A DNA stretch of 7,754 nucleotides from Treponema sp. (GCA_031255615.1 JAIRSD010000245.1:1-7754); one strand, 5' to 3'. Shown: positions 1-5,788, counted from the stretch's first letter. Numbers and translations are program-made. The notes: generated from the sequence alone by a model not told the origin.

Positions 1-186
1 GCGGAGTGGAAGTTTGAAGACGCCCTCGTCGTGGAACGCGATGAGGGCCGCGAGGAAGGCCGGGAAGAGGACGTGAAACTGCTGAAAATATACGGCATGA
101 ACCCCGGGCAGATAGCTACGGCCCTTAGGATACCTCTGGACAAGGTTCTGCGCTATCTGGAGGACGATTCGACGGAGCGGGCTTAG
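1..186 (+). CDS. C-terminal end of an Rpn/PD-(D/E)XK nuclease family 'transposase' protein (5' end outside the window)
   Basis: Reading frame 1 is open from the window edge to TAG at 184-186, giving 61 residues without a start. The visible part runs from a Trp-Lys-Phe-Glu segment into a charged stretch with the repeated motif GREEGREE (residues 17-24), then a helix-turn-helix-like tail, MNPGQIATALRIPLDKVLRY (residues 33-52). This arrangement, an Arg/Glu-Gly repeat followed by a short 'IA..L..PLD.V' helical tail, is typical of the C-terminus of Rpn-type recombination-promoting nuclease / putative transposase proteins, which are multicopy in Treponema and many gut bacteria. Family members act on DNA through an N-terminal PD-(D/E)XK domain, which lies outside the window, so nuclease competence cannot be judged. 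The gene converges on the AraC-family gene only 19 bases away, with no clear terminator between them. Confidence 0.68.
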   Translation, partial: AEWKFEDALVVERDEGREEGREEDVKLLKIYGMNPGQIATALRIPLDKVLRYLEDDSTERA

Positions 187-205
187 TCCGGCCCGGAGCC
201 ATTGC

Positions 206-967
206 TCAGGGTTGCTCGATGTAGTGCTTTTTGTAGTTCGAGGGGGTAACTTCCATATATTTCTTGAACGCCCGGGAAAAGGCTTTTTCGTCGTCGTAGC
301 CGGCCGCCGTACTGGCCTGGTACACGGTCGCCCCGCTTACCAGGGCTTTTGCCGCCGCGCTCATCTTGCGGGCGAGGATATAGCGGCTGGGGGACATCTG
401 GAAATAACTTTTAAACCGCCGGGAAAAGTAGGATCTTTCGAGCCCTACGTGCTGGGCCATGTCCTGTACCGAAACTTCTTCACGGATGTGCTTTCCCACG
501 AAATCCGCCACATCGTGAAAGTATGAACTGAGGGGAGGGGGCGTTCTGCGGAGCGGCAGCAGATCGTCGATTAAAGTCAGAAAAATATCGAAGAGGCATA
601 CAAGCTCGTCGTAAAATTTGGGTCTGCTGTTGAGTTCCTTAATGGTCTTTAGAAGATAAAAAATGGCCGAATTTTCTTCAACTTCAAGGCAGGCGAATTG
701 GGGAGAGAAGTCCATGTGTATTTCCACGTGGAACCAGAGGACTTCGAGCGGATCGTCTTTGTTGTGCCACAGGGTGTAGGGGCGCAGAATCGGGAAAACA
801 TAGAAATGATCTTTTAGGAGCCTTGTGTCCCTGCCGTTCCGCCTGAGGTACGCTTCCCCGCCGCAGATATAGTACATACGGTAAAAAAGCGCGATCTCGT
901 CGGTCATGCCCCAGTTTTGATGGCAGATGGTGTAGTCGTTCTGAAGAAGGCTGAACTCGTAATTCAT
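206..967 (-). CDS. AraC-family transcriptional regulator (first of a divergent pair)
   Basis: A 253-residue protein with the usual AraC/XylS layout. Residues about 1-140 form an N-terminal cupin-like sensing region (hydrophobic strands around residues 55-85). Residues about 155-250 form the DNA-binding domain: helix-turn-helix 1 near 166-187 (VQDMAQHVGLERSYFSRRFK) and helix-turn-helix 2 near 215-236 (VYQASTAAGYDDEKAFSRAF), ending in the family signature TPSNYKK (241-247). The length fits the family. The start is supported by GGGGG (977-981 on the minus strand) 9 bases before the ATG, and by a near-consensus promoter at 1009-1037. It is transcribed away from the second AraC-family gene and toward the Rpn fragment. 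The ligand and targets cannot be read from the sequence. A sugar-type signal would fit the nagAB neighbourhood, but that is inference. Confidence 0.9.
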   Translation of the reverse strand: MNYEFSLLQNDYTICHQNWGMTDEIALFYRMYYICGGEAYLRRNGRDTRLLKDHFYVFPILRPYTLWHNKDDPLEVLWFHVEIHMDFSPQFACLEVEENSAIFYLLKTIKELNSRPKFYDELVCLFDIFLTLIDDLLPLRRTPPPLSSYFHDVADFVGKHIREEVSVQDMAQHVGLERSYFSRRFKSYFQMSPSRYILARKMSAAAKALVSGATVYQASTAAGYDDEKAFSRAFKKYMEVTPSNYKKHYIEQP

Positions 968-1008
968 GCGAATTTACCCCCGTGAAGTCATGCTGCCCGT
1001 GTATACTT

Positions 1009-1037
1009 ATTTTAAGGGGGGGCGCCGCGCCTGTCAA
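1009..1037 (-). promoter_or_regulatory. Sigma70-type promoter of the minus-strand AraC-family gene
   Basis: On the minus strand, TTGACA (1037-1032, a perfect -35) is followed after exactly 17 bases by TAAAAT (1014-1009, 5 of 6 to the -10 consensus). A start about 7 bases downstream would give a leader of roughly 35 bases before the ATG at 967, containing the GGGGG ribosome-binding site. Start sites have not been measured. Confidence 0.72.
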
Positions 1038-1088
1038 GGAATTCGCGGCCCTCGCTGTCCGCAGGGGCGCTCTGTTCCGCTTAAAATA

Positions 1089-1117
1089 TTTACCAAAGAG
1101 CGGCTATATTCTATACT
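1089..1117 (+). promoter_or_regulatory. Sigma70-type promoter of the plus-strand AraC-family gene
   Basis: TTTACC (1089-1094, 4 of 6) and TATACT (1112-1117, 5 of 6) are separated by 17 bases. The predicted start near 1124 gives a leader of about 65 bases that contains the inverted/direct repeat at 1130-1166. The -35 lies about 50 bases from the -35 of the divergent promoter, so one bound regulator could influence both. Confidence 0.62.
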
Positions 1118-1129
1118 TGGGTTTGCGCC

Positions 1130-1166
1130 CCGGGCAATTCCGCAGATTGCCCGGTAATTCCGGAAT
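1130..1166. promoter_or_regulatory. Operator-like repeats in the leader of the plus-strand AraC-family gene
   Basis: CCGGGCAAT (1130-1138) and ATTGCCCGG (1146-1154) form a perfect 9-base inverted repeat with a 7-base spacer. The same stretch contains a direct repeat: 1130-1142 and 1150-1162 agree at 11 of 13 positions, offset by 20 bases (about two helical turns), each ending in AATTCCG. A perfect 10-base palindrome, ATTCCGGAAT, occupies 1157-1166. AraC-family proteins commonly bind direct half-sites about two turns apart, so an autoregulatory operator just downstream of the promoter is plausible. A leader hairpin is the alternative reading. Confidence 0.45.
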
Positions 1167-1190
1167 CTCGCCGCAGGATTGGGGGATGCC

Positions 1191-2060
1191 ATGCTGAATG
1201 AATATGAAATCATGCTGGAAAGGCAGGCGGCTGTCTGGACCTTCGGGACCCCTTCCGCCCCTACCAAGAGGCTTCCCTTTTACTTGTGGGAGTGGGGGCA
1301 TTTTACCGCGCGGCGCGGCTATTATACTGTCAGGGAGAATTACCCCCAGTTCCTGCTTATCCATACCCTGGGCGGGGAAGGCAGGCTGATCTACGATTAC
1401 CGGGAATACACGCTTTCCGGAGACACCGTCGCCGTAATACTGTGCGAGAAAAACCACCGGTACGAGAATATTTCCGACCGGTGGGAGTTTAACTGGTTTC
1501 ATTTTAACGGGAGCGCGGCCTACGAGTATTACTGCCTTTTCAATAACGGGGACAGATTGAACATACAGGAACTCCGCCCGGGCGAGCCAGAGGCAAAGTT
1601 GATTGCCGAGATAATCTCCCAGGATAACCGTATTGATTTTATCAAGGATCTGAATACCTCCGGCAGGATTACCAGCCTTATGACCATGCTGATAACCCGG
1701 AAGCTGCGCATACGGCGGGAAAACCGCCCCAACTCCGCCAGGATTGTCAATAACGCCATTGGTTTTATGACGGATAACCTGACCGCCGATATTTCGGTCG
1801 GCAGCCTGGCGGGCCAGGTTAATATTTCCAAATACCATTTCTGCCGTATATTCAGAAACCAGACAGGGATTACCCCTTACGAGTACCTGATAAGCCTGCG
1901 GATCGGCAAGGCAAAACAGTTTCTGCGTACTACCGACGCTGTCCTGGACGAGGTTGCCGAGCAGAGCGGCTTCCCCAATAGCAAAAGCCTTATCTACAAT
2001 TTCAGGCGGCTTACCGGCATGACCCCCGGCGCCTACCGCAGATCCGAATTTATGCCCTGA
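1191..2060 (+). CDS. AraC-family transcriptional regulator (second of a divergent pair)
   Basis: A 289-residue protein from ATG 1191. The frame also has a TTG at 1179, but the run GGGGG at 1181-1185 sits 5 bases before ATG 1191 and would serve it as ribosome-binding site, so 1191 is preferred. Residues about 25-110 form an AraC-type cupin domain (strand-rich, with WEFNWFHFNG at 98-107). Residues about 183-285 form the DNA-binding domain: helix-turn-helix 1 near 202-223 (VGSLAGQVNISKYHFCRIFR) and helix-turn-helix 2 near 251-272 (LDEVAEQSGFPNSKSLIYNF), then the signature MTPGAYRR (277-284). It lies upstream of nagA on the same strand, 223 bases away. Control of nagAB or of itself is possible but unproven; the spacer to nagA holds strong hairpins and nagA has its own -10 box. 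The closest known groups regulate sugar uptake or catabolism. Confidence 0.9.
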   Translation: MLNEYEIMLERQAAVWTFGTPSAPTKRLPFYLWEWGHFTARRGYYTVRENYPQFLLIHTLGGEGRLIYDYREYTLSGDTVAVILCEKNHRYENISDRWEFNWFHFNGSAAYEYYCLFNNGDRLNIQELRPGEPEAKLIAEIISQDNRIDFIKDLNTSGRITSLMTMLITRKLRIRRENRPNSARIVNNAIGFMTDNLTADISVGSLAGQVNISKYHFCRIFRNQTGITPYEYLISLRIGKAKQFLRTTDAVLDEVAEQSGFPNSKSLIYNFRRLTGMTPGAYRRSEFMP

Positions 2061-2100
2061 CGCGCGGCGCGGTTCGCGGCGGCATTTCGGCAGGGTTCTG

Positions 2101-2218
2101 CTGCGCGGGGGTAGCCGGAGACCCCGGACCCGGCCGGAGGCCGGGGAGGAGGCTCCGGCGCAGGGGGGCCGGGCGGGGCCTTTTGCGCGTCACCCGCCGT
2201 GCGGTAACAGGCCCCCCT
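2101..2218. repeat. GC-rich nested inverted repeats between the AraC-family gene and nagA
   Basis: This part of the 223-base gap is extremely G/C rich and folds on itself. CCCGGCC (2129-2135) pairs with GGCCGGG (2139-2145). Around that, GCCGGAG (2114-2120) pairs with CTCCGGC (2153-2159), and CTGC (2101-2104) can pair with GCAG (2160-2163). Next to it, AGGGGGGCC (2162-2170) is matched by GGCCCCCCT (2210-2218), 9 bases with a 39-base loop. Only TTTT (2181-2184) resembles a U-tract, so a classical intrinsic terminator is not clear, although the structures may end or slow transcription from the upstream gene. No coding potential is recognised here. Confidence 0.5.
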
Positions 2219-2247
2219 CCTTATCGCCCGGATGCCCGCTATGGTGT

Positions 2248-2277
2248 TTGCATTGGCCTGCGTTTTTCCGCTATATT
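2248..2277 (+). promoter_or_regulatory. Candidate nagA promoter with -10 box abutting the start codon
   Basis: TATATT (2272-2277, 5 of 6 to the -10 consensus) lies 18 bases after TTGCAT (2248-2253, 3 of 6). The expected transcription start, about 7 bases past the -10, falls on or beside the ATG at 2284. No separate ribosome-binding site is present; AGGGT (2279-2283) touches the ATG directly and is too close to work normally. Confidence 0.42.
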
Positions 2278-2283
2278 TAGGGT

Positions 2284-3456
2284 ATGGGTAACGCTATCTG
2301 CCTGTGTAACGGCACGGTGATGACTGGTTTTGCGTCTATGGACCAGTGCGCGGTTTTGGTTGAGGACGGCCAGGTGGCGGATGTTTTTTCAAAGAAGCGT
2401 TTTGAGCAGAAATGTTTCCCCCCGGGGACGCGGATTATCGACGTGGGCGGGGCCTTTATCGCGCCGGGGTTTATCGACACGCATATCCACGGTTTCGGCG
2501 GGCATGGTACTGACGACGCCTCGACGGAGGCGGTGATCGAGATGTCCGGGCTGCTTACCAGATGCGGGGTTACCTCGTTTAACCCTACCCTTTACCCGTC
2601 CGAGCCGGAGGAGATGATCCGGGCGGTGAAAAACGTGGCGGCCGCGATGGGCAGGGAAAACGGCGCCCGGATTATGGGGCTTCATCTGGAGGGGCCTTTC
2701 CTGTCTCCGGACAAGCTGGGGGTGCAAAGGGCGGAAACCCTGCGCCCGGTGGATATTGGCTATATGGAGAAGCTGTGGGAGGCCGCGGGGGGCCATGTTG
2801 TCAATATGACGGTGGCGCCGGAGATTAAGCATATGCGGGAGCTGGCGCTCTTCTGCATCAAGAAGGGGATCGTGCTCCAGGCGGGGCATACCGACGCGAA
2901 GTACGACAACATGGTTGAAGGCATGCAGGCGGGGATTCTGCACTCTACCCATCTGTTCAACGCCATGAGCAGGATGGACCACCGGAACCCCAACGCGGTG
3001 GGGGCTATTCTGATTCACCCGGAAATGTCCTGCGAGATTATTGCCGACGGTTTCCATGTGCACCCGGATCTGTTCAAGCTGCTGCTCCGGGACAAGCCGG
3101 TTGACAAGATTGTGCTTGTTACCGACGGCCTTAAGCCTACGGAGCAGGCGGAGGGGCCGTTCTTTGCCAACAGGGAGGAGGTGGTTTTTCACGACGGGCT
3201 GTTCCACCGGGCCGCAGACGATGTTATCGCCGGTTCCGGGCTTACCATGATCCGGGGGGTGAAGAACCTGGTGGAGTTCGGTTTTAGCCTGGAGGACGCG
3301 GTGCGGACCGCCAGTTCCAACCCGGCCAATGTTATGCGCTACAGGAACAAGGGGATCATTGTTCCCGGCAGCGATGCCGACATTGTGGTATTCGACAGGG
3401 GATTTAAAGTTCTTGCCGTTACGGTCGGCGGGGCGGTGAAGTATGAAAACTTTTAG
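2284..3456 (+). CDS. nagA: N-acetylglucosamine-6-phosphate deacetylase
   Basis: A 390-residue amidohydrolase that removes acetate from GlcNAc-6-phosphate in the cytoplasm, giving glucosamine-6-phosphate for NagB. Length fits the family (about 380-400). N-terminal residues 4-60 form the beta-sandwich lobe; the barrel begins at GFIDTHIHGFGG (62-73), which carries H67 and H69. Further metal or catalytic residues are E136 in GLHLEGPF, H202 in AGHTDA, H223 in STHLFNAM and D281 in VTDGL; C-terminal SSNPANV and PGSDADIVVFD complete the family pattern. The H-x-H pair is present, as in the Bacillus-type two-metal enzymes; E. coli NagA has other residues there. The start at 2284 matches the family N-terminus, but no spaced ribosome-binding site precedes it. 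nagB follows after 76 bases on the same strand, consistent with a nag operon for amino-sugar use. Confidence 0.96.
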   Translation: MGNAICLCNGTVMTGFASMDQCAVLVEDGQVADVFSKKRFEQKCFPPGTRIIDVGGAFIAPGFIDTHIHGFGGHGTDDASTEAVIEMSGLLTRCGVTSFNPTLYPSEPEEMIRAVKNVAAAMGRENGARIMGLHLEGPFLSPDKLGVQRAETLRPVDIGYMEKLWEAAGGHVVNMTVAPEIKHMRELALFCIKKGIVLQAGHTDAKYDNMVEGMQAGILHSTHLFNAMSRMDHRNPNAVGAILIHPEMSCEIIADGFHVHPDLFKLLLRDKPVDKIVLVTDGLKPTEQAEGPFFANREEVVFHDGLFHRAADDVIAGSGLTMIRGVKNLVEFGFSLEDAVRTASSNPANVMRYRNKGIIVPGSDADIVVFDRGFKVLAVTVGGAVKYENF

Positions 3457-3470
3457 GGGTTTCTCTAATG

Positions 3471-3506
3471 GGGTCTGTCTATAATGCGGGCATTATGGGC
3501 AGGCCC
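3471..3506 (+). other. 36-base stem-loop between nagA and nagB
   Basis: Positions 3471-3487 pair with 3490-3506 without a bulge. The inner part is the perfect palindrome ATAATGC-GG-GCATTAT (3481-3496); the outer part, from GGGTCTG (3471-3477) against CAGGCCC (3500-3506), continues it. Of 17 pairs, 14 are Watson-Crick and 3 (positions 3474, 3478, 3480 on the 5' arm) are U opposite G. These pair in plus-strand RNA but would be A opposite C in minus-strand RNA. It is followed by an A/T-rich stretch (3507-3520) and the nagB ribosome-binding site. It could act as an mRNA stabiliser, a processing site, a weak terminator or, through the palindrome, a DNA operator. Confidence 0.7.
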
Positions 3507-3508
3507 TA

Positions 3509-3514
3509 TATAAT
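3509..3514 (+). promoter_or_regulatory. Possible -10 box for an internal nagB promoter
   Basis: A perfect TATAAT lies at 3509-3514, 18 bases before the nagB ATG, and a second TATAAT at 3480-3485 lies inside the stem-loop. Neither has a recognisable -35 at 16-18 bases. If 3509-3514 is used, the start would fall near 3521, just ahead of the ribosome-binding site GAGGG (3524-3528), and the palindrome would cover the -35 region. Such a promoter would therefore need an activator or would be blocked by a bound repressor. Confidence 0.3.
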
Positions 3515-3532
3515 TTAATTTGCGAGGGAAAG

Positions 3533-4318
3533 ATGCGGCTTATTGTTCACAAAAATTACGACGAGGCGTCCTGCTGGGCGGCGGATTATATTGCCCGGAG
3601 GATCGGCGGCTTTGCCCCCGGGCCCGGGAGGCCCTTTGTGCTCGGCCTTCCCACGGGATCAAGCCCCCTGGGAATCTACAAACAGCTTATCGCTTTTAAC
3701 AAGGCCGGGAGAGTTTCCTTTGCCGATGTGATGACTTTTAATATGGACGAGTATGTGGGGCTTCCCGAGGATCACCCGCAGAGCTATCACCGGTTTATGT
3801 GGGATAATTTTTTCTCCCATATTGACATAAAAAGAGAGCGGGTGAATATCCTTGACGGCATGGCGGAGGACCTTGACGGGGAATGCGCGTCCTACGAGAA
3901 GCGGATTTCGGACGCCGGCGGGATCGAGCTTTTTCTGGGGGGCATGGGCGCCGACGGGCATATCGCCTTTAACGAGCCGGGTTCCTCCCTGCATTCCAGG
4001 ACCCGCGTCAAGACCCTGGCCACCGGGACGAAGACGGCCAACGCCCGTTTCTTTGAGGGCGATCCGGGCAAGGTTCCCGCCACCGCCCTGACTGTGGGGG
4101 TCGGCACGGTGATGGACGCCCGGGAAGTTCTGATTCTGGTAAACGGCTACAACAAGGCCCGAGCGCTCCGGGCGGCGGTAGAGGAGGGCATCAACCACAT
4201 GTGGACCCTGTCCTGCCTGCAAATGCACCCCAGGGCGATTATTGTCTGTGACGAGGCGGCCACGGATGAGCTGAGGGTGGGGACGGTGCGTTATTTTAAA
4301 GACATAGAAGGAATCTGA
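3533..4318 (+). CDS. nagB: Glucosamine-6-phosphate deaminase (isomerising), probably GlcNAc6P-activated
   Basis: A 261-residue cytoplasmic enzyme that converts glucosamine-6-phosphate to fructose-6-phosphate and ammonia, the last committed step of GlcNAc use. The start is set by GAGGGA just before ATG 3533. Motifs in order: phosphate loop GLPTGSSPLGIYK (38-50), FNMDEYVGLP (69-78) with catalytic D72, GGMGADGHIAFNEPG (136-150) with D141, H143 and E148, and a C-terminal TVRYF (251-255). Numbering coincides with E. coli NagB, allowing comparison of its allosteric site: S151, R158, K160 and Y254 are all present, so activation by GlcNAc-6-phosphate, the substrate of NagA, is predicted. Length is near the E. 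coli enzyme's 266. It is co-directional with nagA, 76 bases downstream, behind a long stem-loop that may set the NagA:NagB ratio. Confidence 0.97.
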   Translation: MRLIVHKNYDEASCWAADYIARRIGGFAPGPGRPFVLGLPTGSSPLGIYKQLIAFNKAGRVSFADVMTFNMDEYVGLPEDHPQSYHRFMWDNFFSHIDIKRERVNILDGMAEDLDGECASYEKRISDAGGIELFLGGMGADGHIAFNEPGSSLHSRTRVKTLATGTKTANARFFEGDPGKVPATALTVGVGTVMDAREVLILVNGYNKARALRAAVEEGINHMWTLSCLQMHPRAIIVCDEAATDELRVGTVRYFKDIEGI

Positions 4319-4346
4319 ACCGCTTTTAAGCACGGCCTGTGGCGTC

Positions 4347-4386
4347 CTGCGGAGCCGCAGAGTTGCGGAACTGCGGGGTTGCGGCG
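4347..4386 (+). repeat. Short palindrome and 8-base tandem repeats ahead of the secreted-protein gene
   Basis: CTGCGG-AG-CCGCAG (4347-4360) is a perfect 6-base-arm inverted repeat. It is followed by three adjacent 8-base units of form YTGCGGNN: TTGCGGAA (4363-4370), CTGCGGGG (4371-4378) and TTGCGGCG (4379-4386). They fill most of the 92-base gap after nagB. No promoter or terminator is convincing here, so read-through from nagB into the next gene is possible. Confidence 0.4.
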
Positions 4387-4410
4387 TTAATTCAAATTGA
4401 GAGAGACGAC

Positions 4411-5508
4411 TTGGCAAGAAAGTATTGGCTGCTGCTAGTTCTGGCGCTGGCCGCCGCCCGGGCTGCCGGGGCGGAGGAGAAGGACCATATTGCCGCCTTT
4501 TCTGACCCGGCCCGCGTCTGGGGGCCGGGGGCGGAGTCGGTAATCGAGGAGGCCTACCGGGAAGGCTTTAAAACCGTCATCATAGGCGGCAGGGTTATGA
4601 ATCTCAGGATGCCCTTTGCCGAAAACAACGAGCGTTCCGAACTGGCCGATCGGGACTGGGAAATCCTGGGGGGCGGGAAGGCGGACCCGCGCTATCTCTG
4701 GGAAGCGATTGAGGAAATTTTCAAGACGGAAGATTTTTTAAACTACACCAGAACGGTAAGGGACGGCCGGGAAAAGGTGATTGTCTTTGATATTCCCACA
4801 AAGACCTGGAGCGCGAGTTTTGATCTTTTCGATATTGCCCGGATGAAGGCCGGGGCTTACCGGGGGCTTCCCCACCGGCCCTATGTGCTGGTTTCAGGAT
4901 CGGGGATTCAGGAGAGCGACGTGTACAATTACCTTTACTGCGTGGGCTGGATAGGCATGGACTGCTCCGGCTTTGTGTGGCACGTGCTGTCCTATGTCGC
5001 CCGGAAGGCCGGCGTCGATCTGGGCCGTTCCCTTGGGCGCAGTATCGGAGGCCCCCGGGGCAGCGATCCTTCGCGGTACGTGGGGACCGTTTTTTTCGAT
5101 TCCCGGAGCAGGGAGCTTATCACCGTTAAGGACGAGATCCGCAATCTGAGGCCTGCGGACGTGCTGCTCTTCCGGGGGGAGGATGGTTCCATAGTTCATT
5201 CGGCGGTTATTCAGTCCGTCAATTTTTCTACCGGGGTGATCCGTTACCTTCAAAGTACCGACGAGGCGCCCCTGGCCGAACGCGGCATACACGAGTCTTT
5301 TATTACCTTCGATCCTGATCGTCCTGAGCTGAGCCTGTCGGACCCTGCGGTAAGCTGGAACCAGGCGCGCTACCCCCCGTTTCCCGGGGAAAAGGCCTCC
5401 GCCTTTTCCAATGACGGCGAGCGCTACCGGGCTTATGCCGAAAAAGGCGGCGGCAAGGTGGTGCGCCTGAGGATTATGGCGGGGATTATCAACAAGCTGG
5501 CGGGTTGA
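4411..5508 (+). CDS. Secreted NlpC/P60-like (papain-fold) protein, function unknown
   Basis: A 365-residue protein from TTG 4411. The frame extends up to a GTG at 4339, but TTG 4411 is preferred: it follows GAGAGAC and begins a signal peptide, MARK then the hydrophobic run YWLLLVLALAAA (5-16) and a likely signal-peptidase I site after A19-G20-A21. No lipobox cysteine is seen, so a periplasmic or exported soluble protein is expected. Residues about 170-300 resemble an NlpC/P60-type domain: GMDCSGFVWHVLSYVARKAG with nucleophile C185, then RPADVLLF...IVHSAVI with H263. The third catalytic residue is not assigned. The N-terminal 22-165 region is not recognised. NlpC/P60 enzymes usually cut peptidoglycan peptides, but related folds hydrolyse other amides. 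It lies 92 bases after nagB, so a role in supplying wall sugars is conceivable but speculative. Confidence 0.72.
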   Translation: MARKYWLLLVLALAAARAAGAEEKDHIAAFSDPARVWGPGAESVIEEAYREGFKTVIIGGRVMNLRMPFAENNERSELADRDWEILGGGKADPRYLWEAIEEIFKTEDFLNYTRTVRDGREKVIVFDIPTKTWSASFDLFDIARMKAGAYRGLPHRPYVLVSGSGIQESDVYNYLYCVGWIGMDCSGFVWHVLSYVARKAGVDLGRSLGRSIGGPRGSDPSRYVGTVFFDSRSRELITVKDEIRNLRPADVLLFRGEDGSIVHSAVIQSVNFSTGVIRYLQSTDEAPLAERGIHESFITFDPDRPELSLSDPAVSWNQARYPPFPGEKASAFSNDGERYRAYAEKGGGKVVRLRIMAGIINKLAG

Positions 5509-5725
5509 TTGGAAGGCGTGGTCCATACCCCGGAGCTTGCTCCGGAAAATTTGCTGCAATTGGAAATGTTGTAGACGATCTTTACATTTAGGTATGGACC
5601 ACGCCAGTATAATAAATTTCCTCTCCAACGAAGATACCCGGGAGCTTGCTCCTGGGTTCTTCATTGGAAGGCGCGGTCCATACCCGGAGCTTGCTTCTGG
5701 GTTCTTCATTGGAAGGCGCGGGATA
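5508..5725. repeat. 45-base hairpin repeat family in the convergent spacer
   Basis: Four related copies occur: 5508-5545 (cut off after its hairpin), 5634-5662 (second half only), 5663-5707 (full, 45 bases) and 5708-5725 (first part only). The last three are directly adjacent in head-to-tail order. Each full unit starts ATTGGAAGGCG, continues GGTCCATACCC, contains a hairpin around GGAGCTTGCTCC and ends GGGTTCTTC. The hairpin keeps pairing despite changes: 5530-5545 is perfect (CCGGAGC-TT-GCTCCGG), 5637-5656 has one G-U pair, and 5682-5700 has one G-U pair and one bulge. The 45-base unit is a multiple of three and is stop-free in at least one frame on each strand. No transposase or terminal target duplication is seen. 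It behaves like a REP- or MITE-like extragenic element. Confidence 0.65.
5515..5605. repeat. Perfect 15-base inverted repeat enclosing 61 bases
   Basis: GGCGTGGTCCATACC (5515-5529) is exactly matched in reverse complement by GGTATGGACCACGCC (5591-5605). The left arm is part of the 45-base repeat; the right arm is an inverted copy of the same segment. The enclosed 61 bases carry the hairpin CCGGAGC-TT-GCTCCGG at 5530-5545. The resulting long stem-loop sits 6 bases after the stop of the secreted-protein gene. No run of T follows, so it is not a standard terminator. A perfect TATAAT (5608-5613), without a good -35, lies just after it. Confidence 0.62.
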
Positions 5726-5788
5726 TGGGGGGCTATTGCGGTTCGTTTCCCTTTGCCCTTCGCAATCGTCCGTATCAGGCGTTTCGGT

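Noticed and set aside
187..205. Bidirectional terminator between the Rpn fragment and the AraC-family gene
   Set aside because: TCCGG and CCGGA are separated by a single base and neither side has a T-run; the stem is too short to support the call.
1104..1838. Minus-strand 244-residue frame opposite the second AraC-family gene
   Set aside because: Antisense shadow of a gene with a complete AraC DNA-binding domain and its own promoter and ribosome-binding site.
2389..3207. Minus-strand 272-residue frame inside nagA
   Set aside because: Shadow frame of a strongly supported gene; composition is typical of an antisense translation and no domain is recognisable.
5530..5545. Perfect hairpin CCGGAGC-TT-GCTCCGG as an intrinsic terminator of the secreted-protein gene
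   Set aside because: It is followed by AAAATTT rather than a T-run, and the same hairpin recurs as part of the 45-base repeat family, so a repeat element is the better description.
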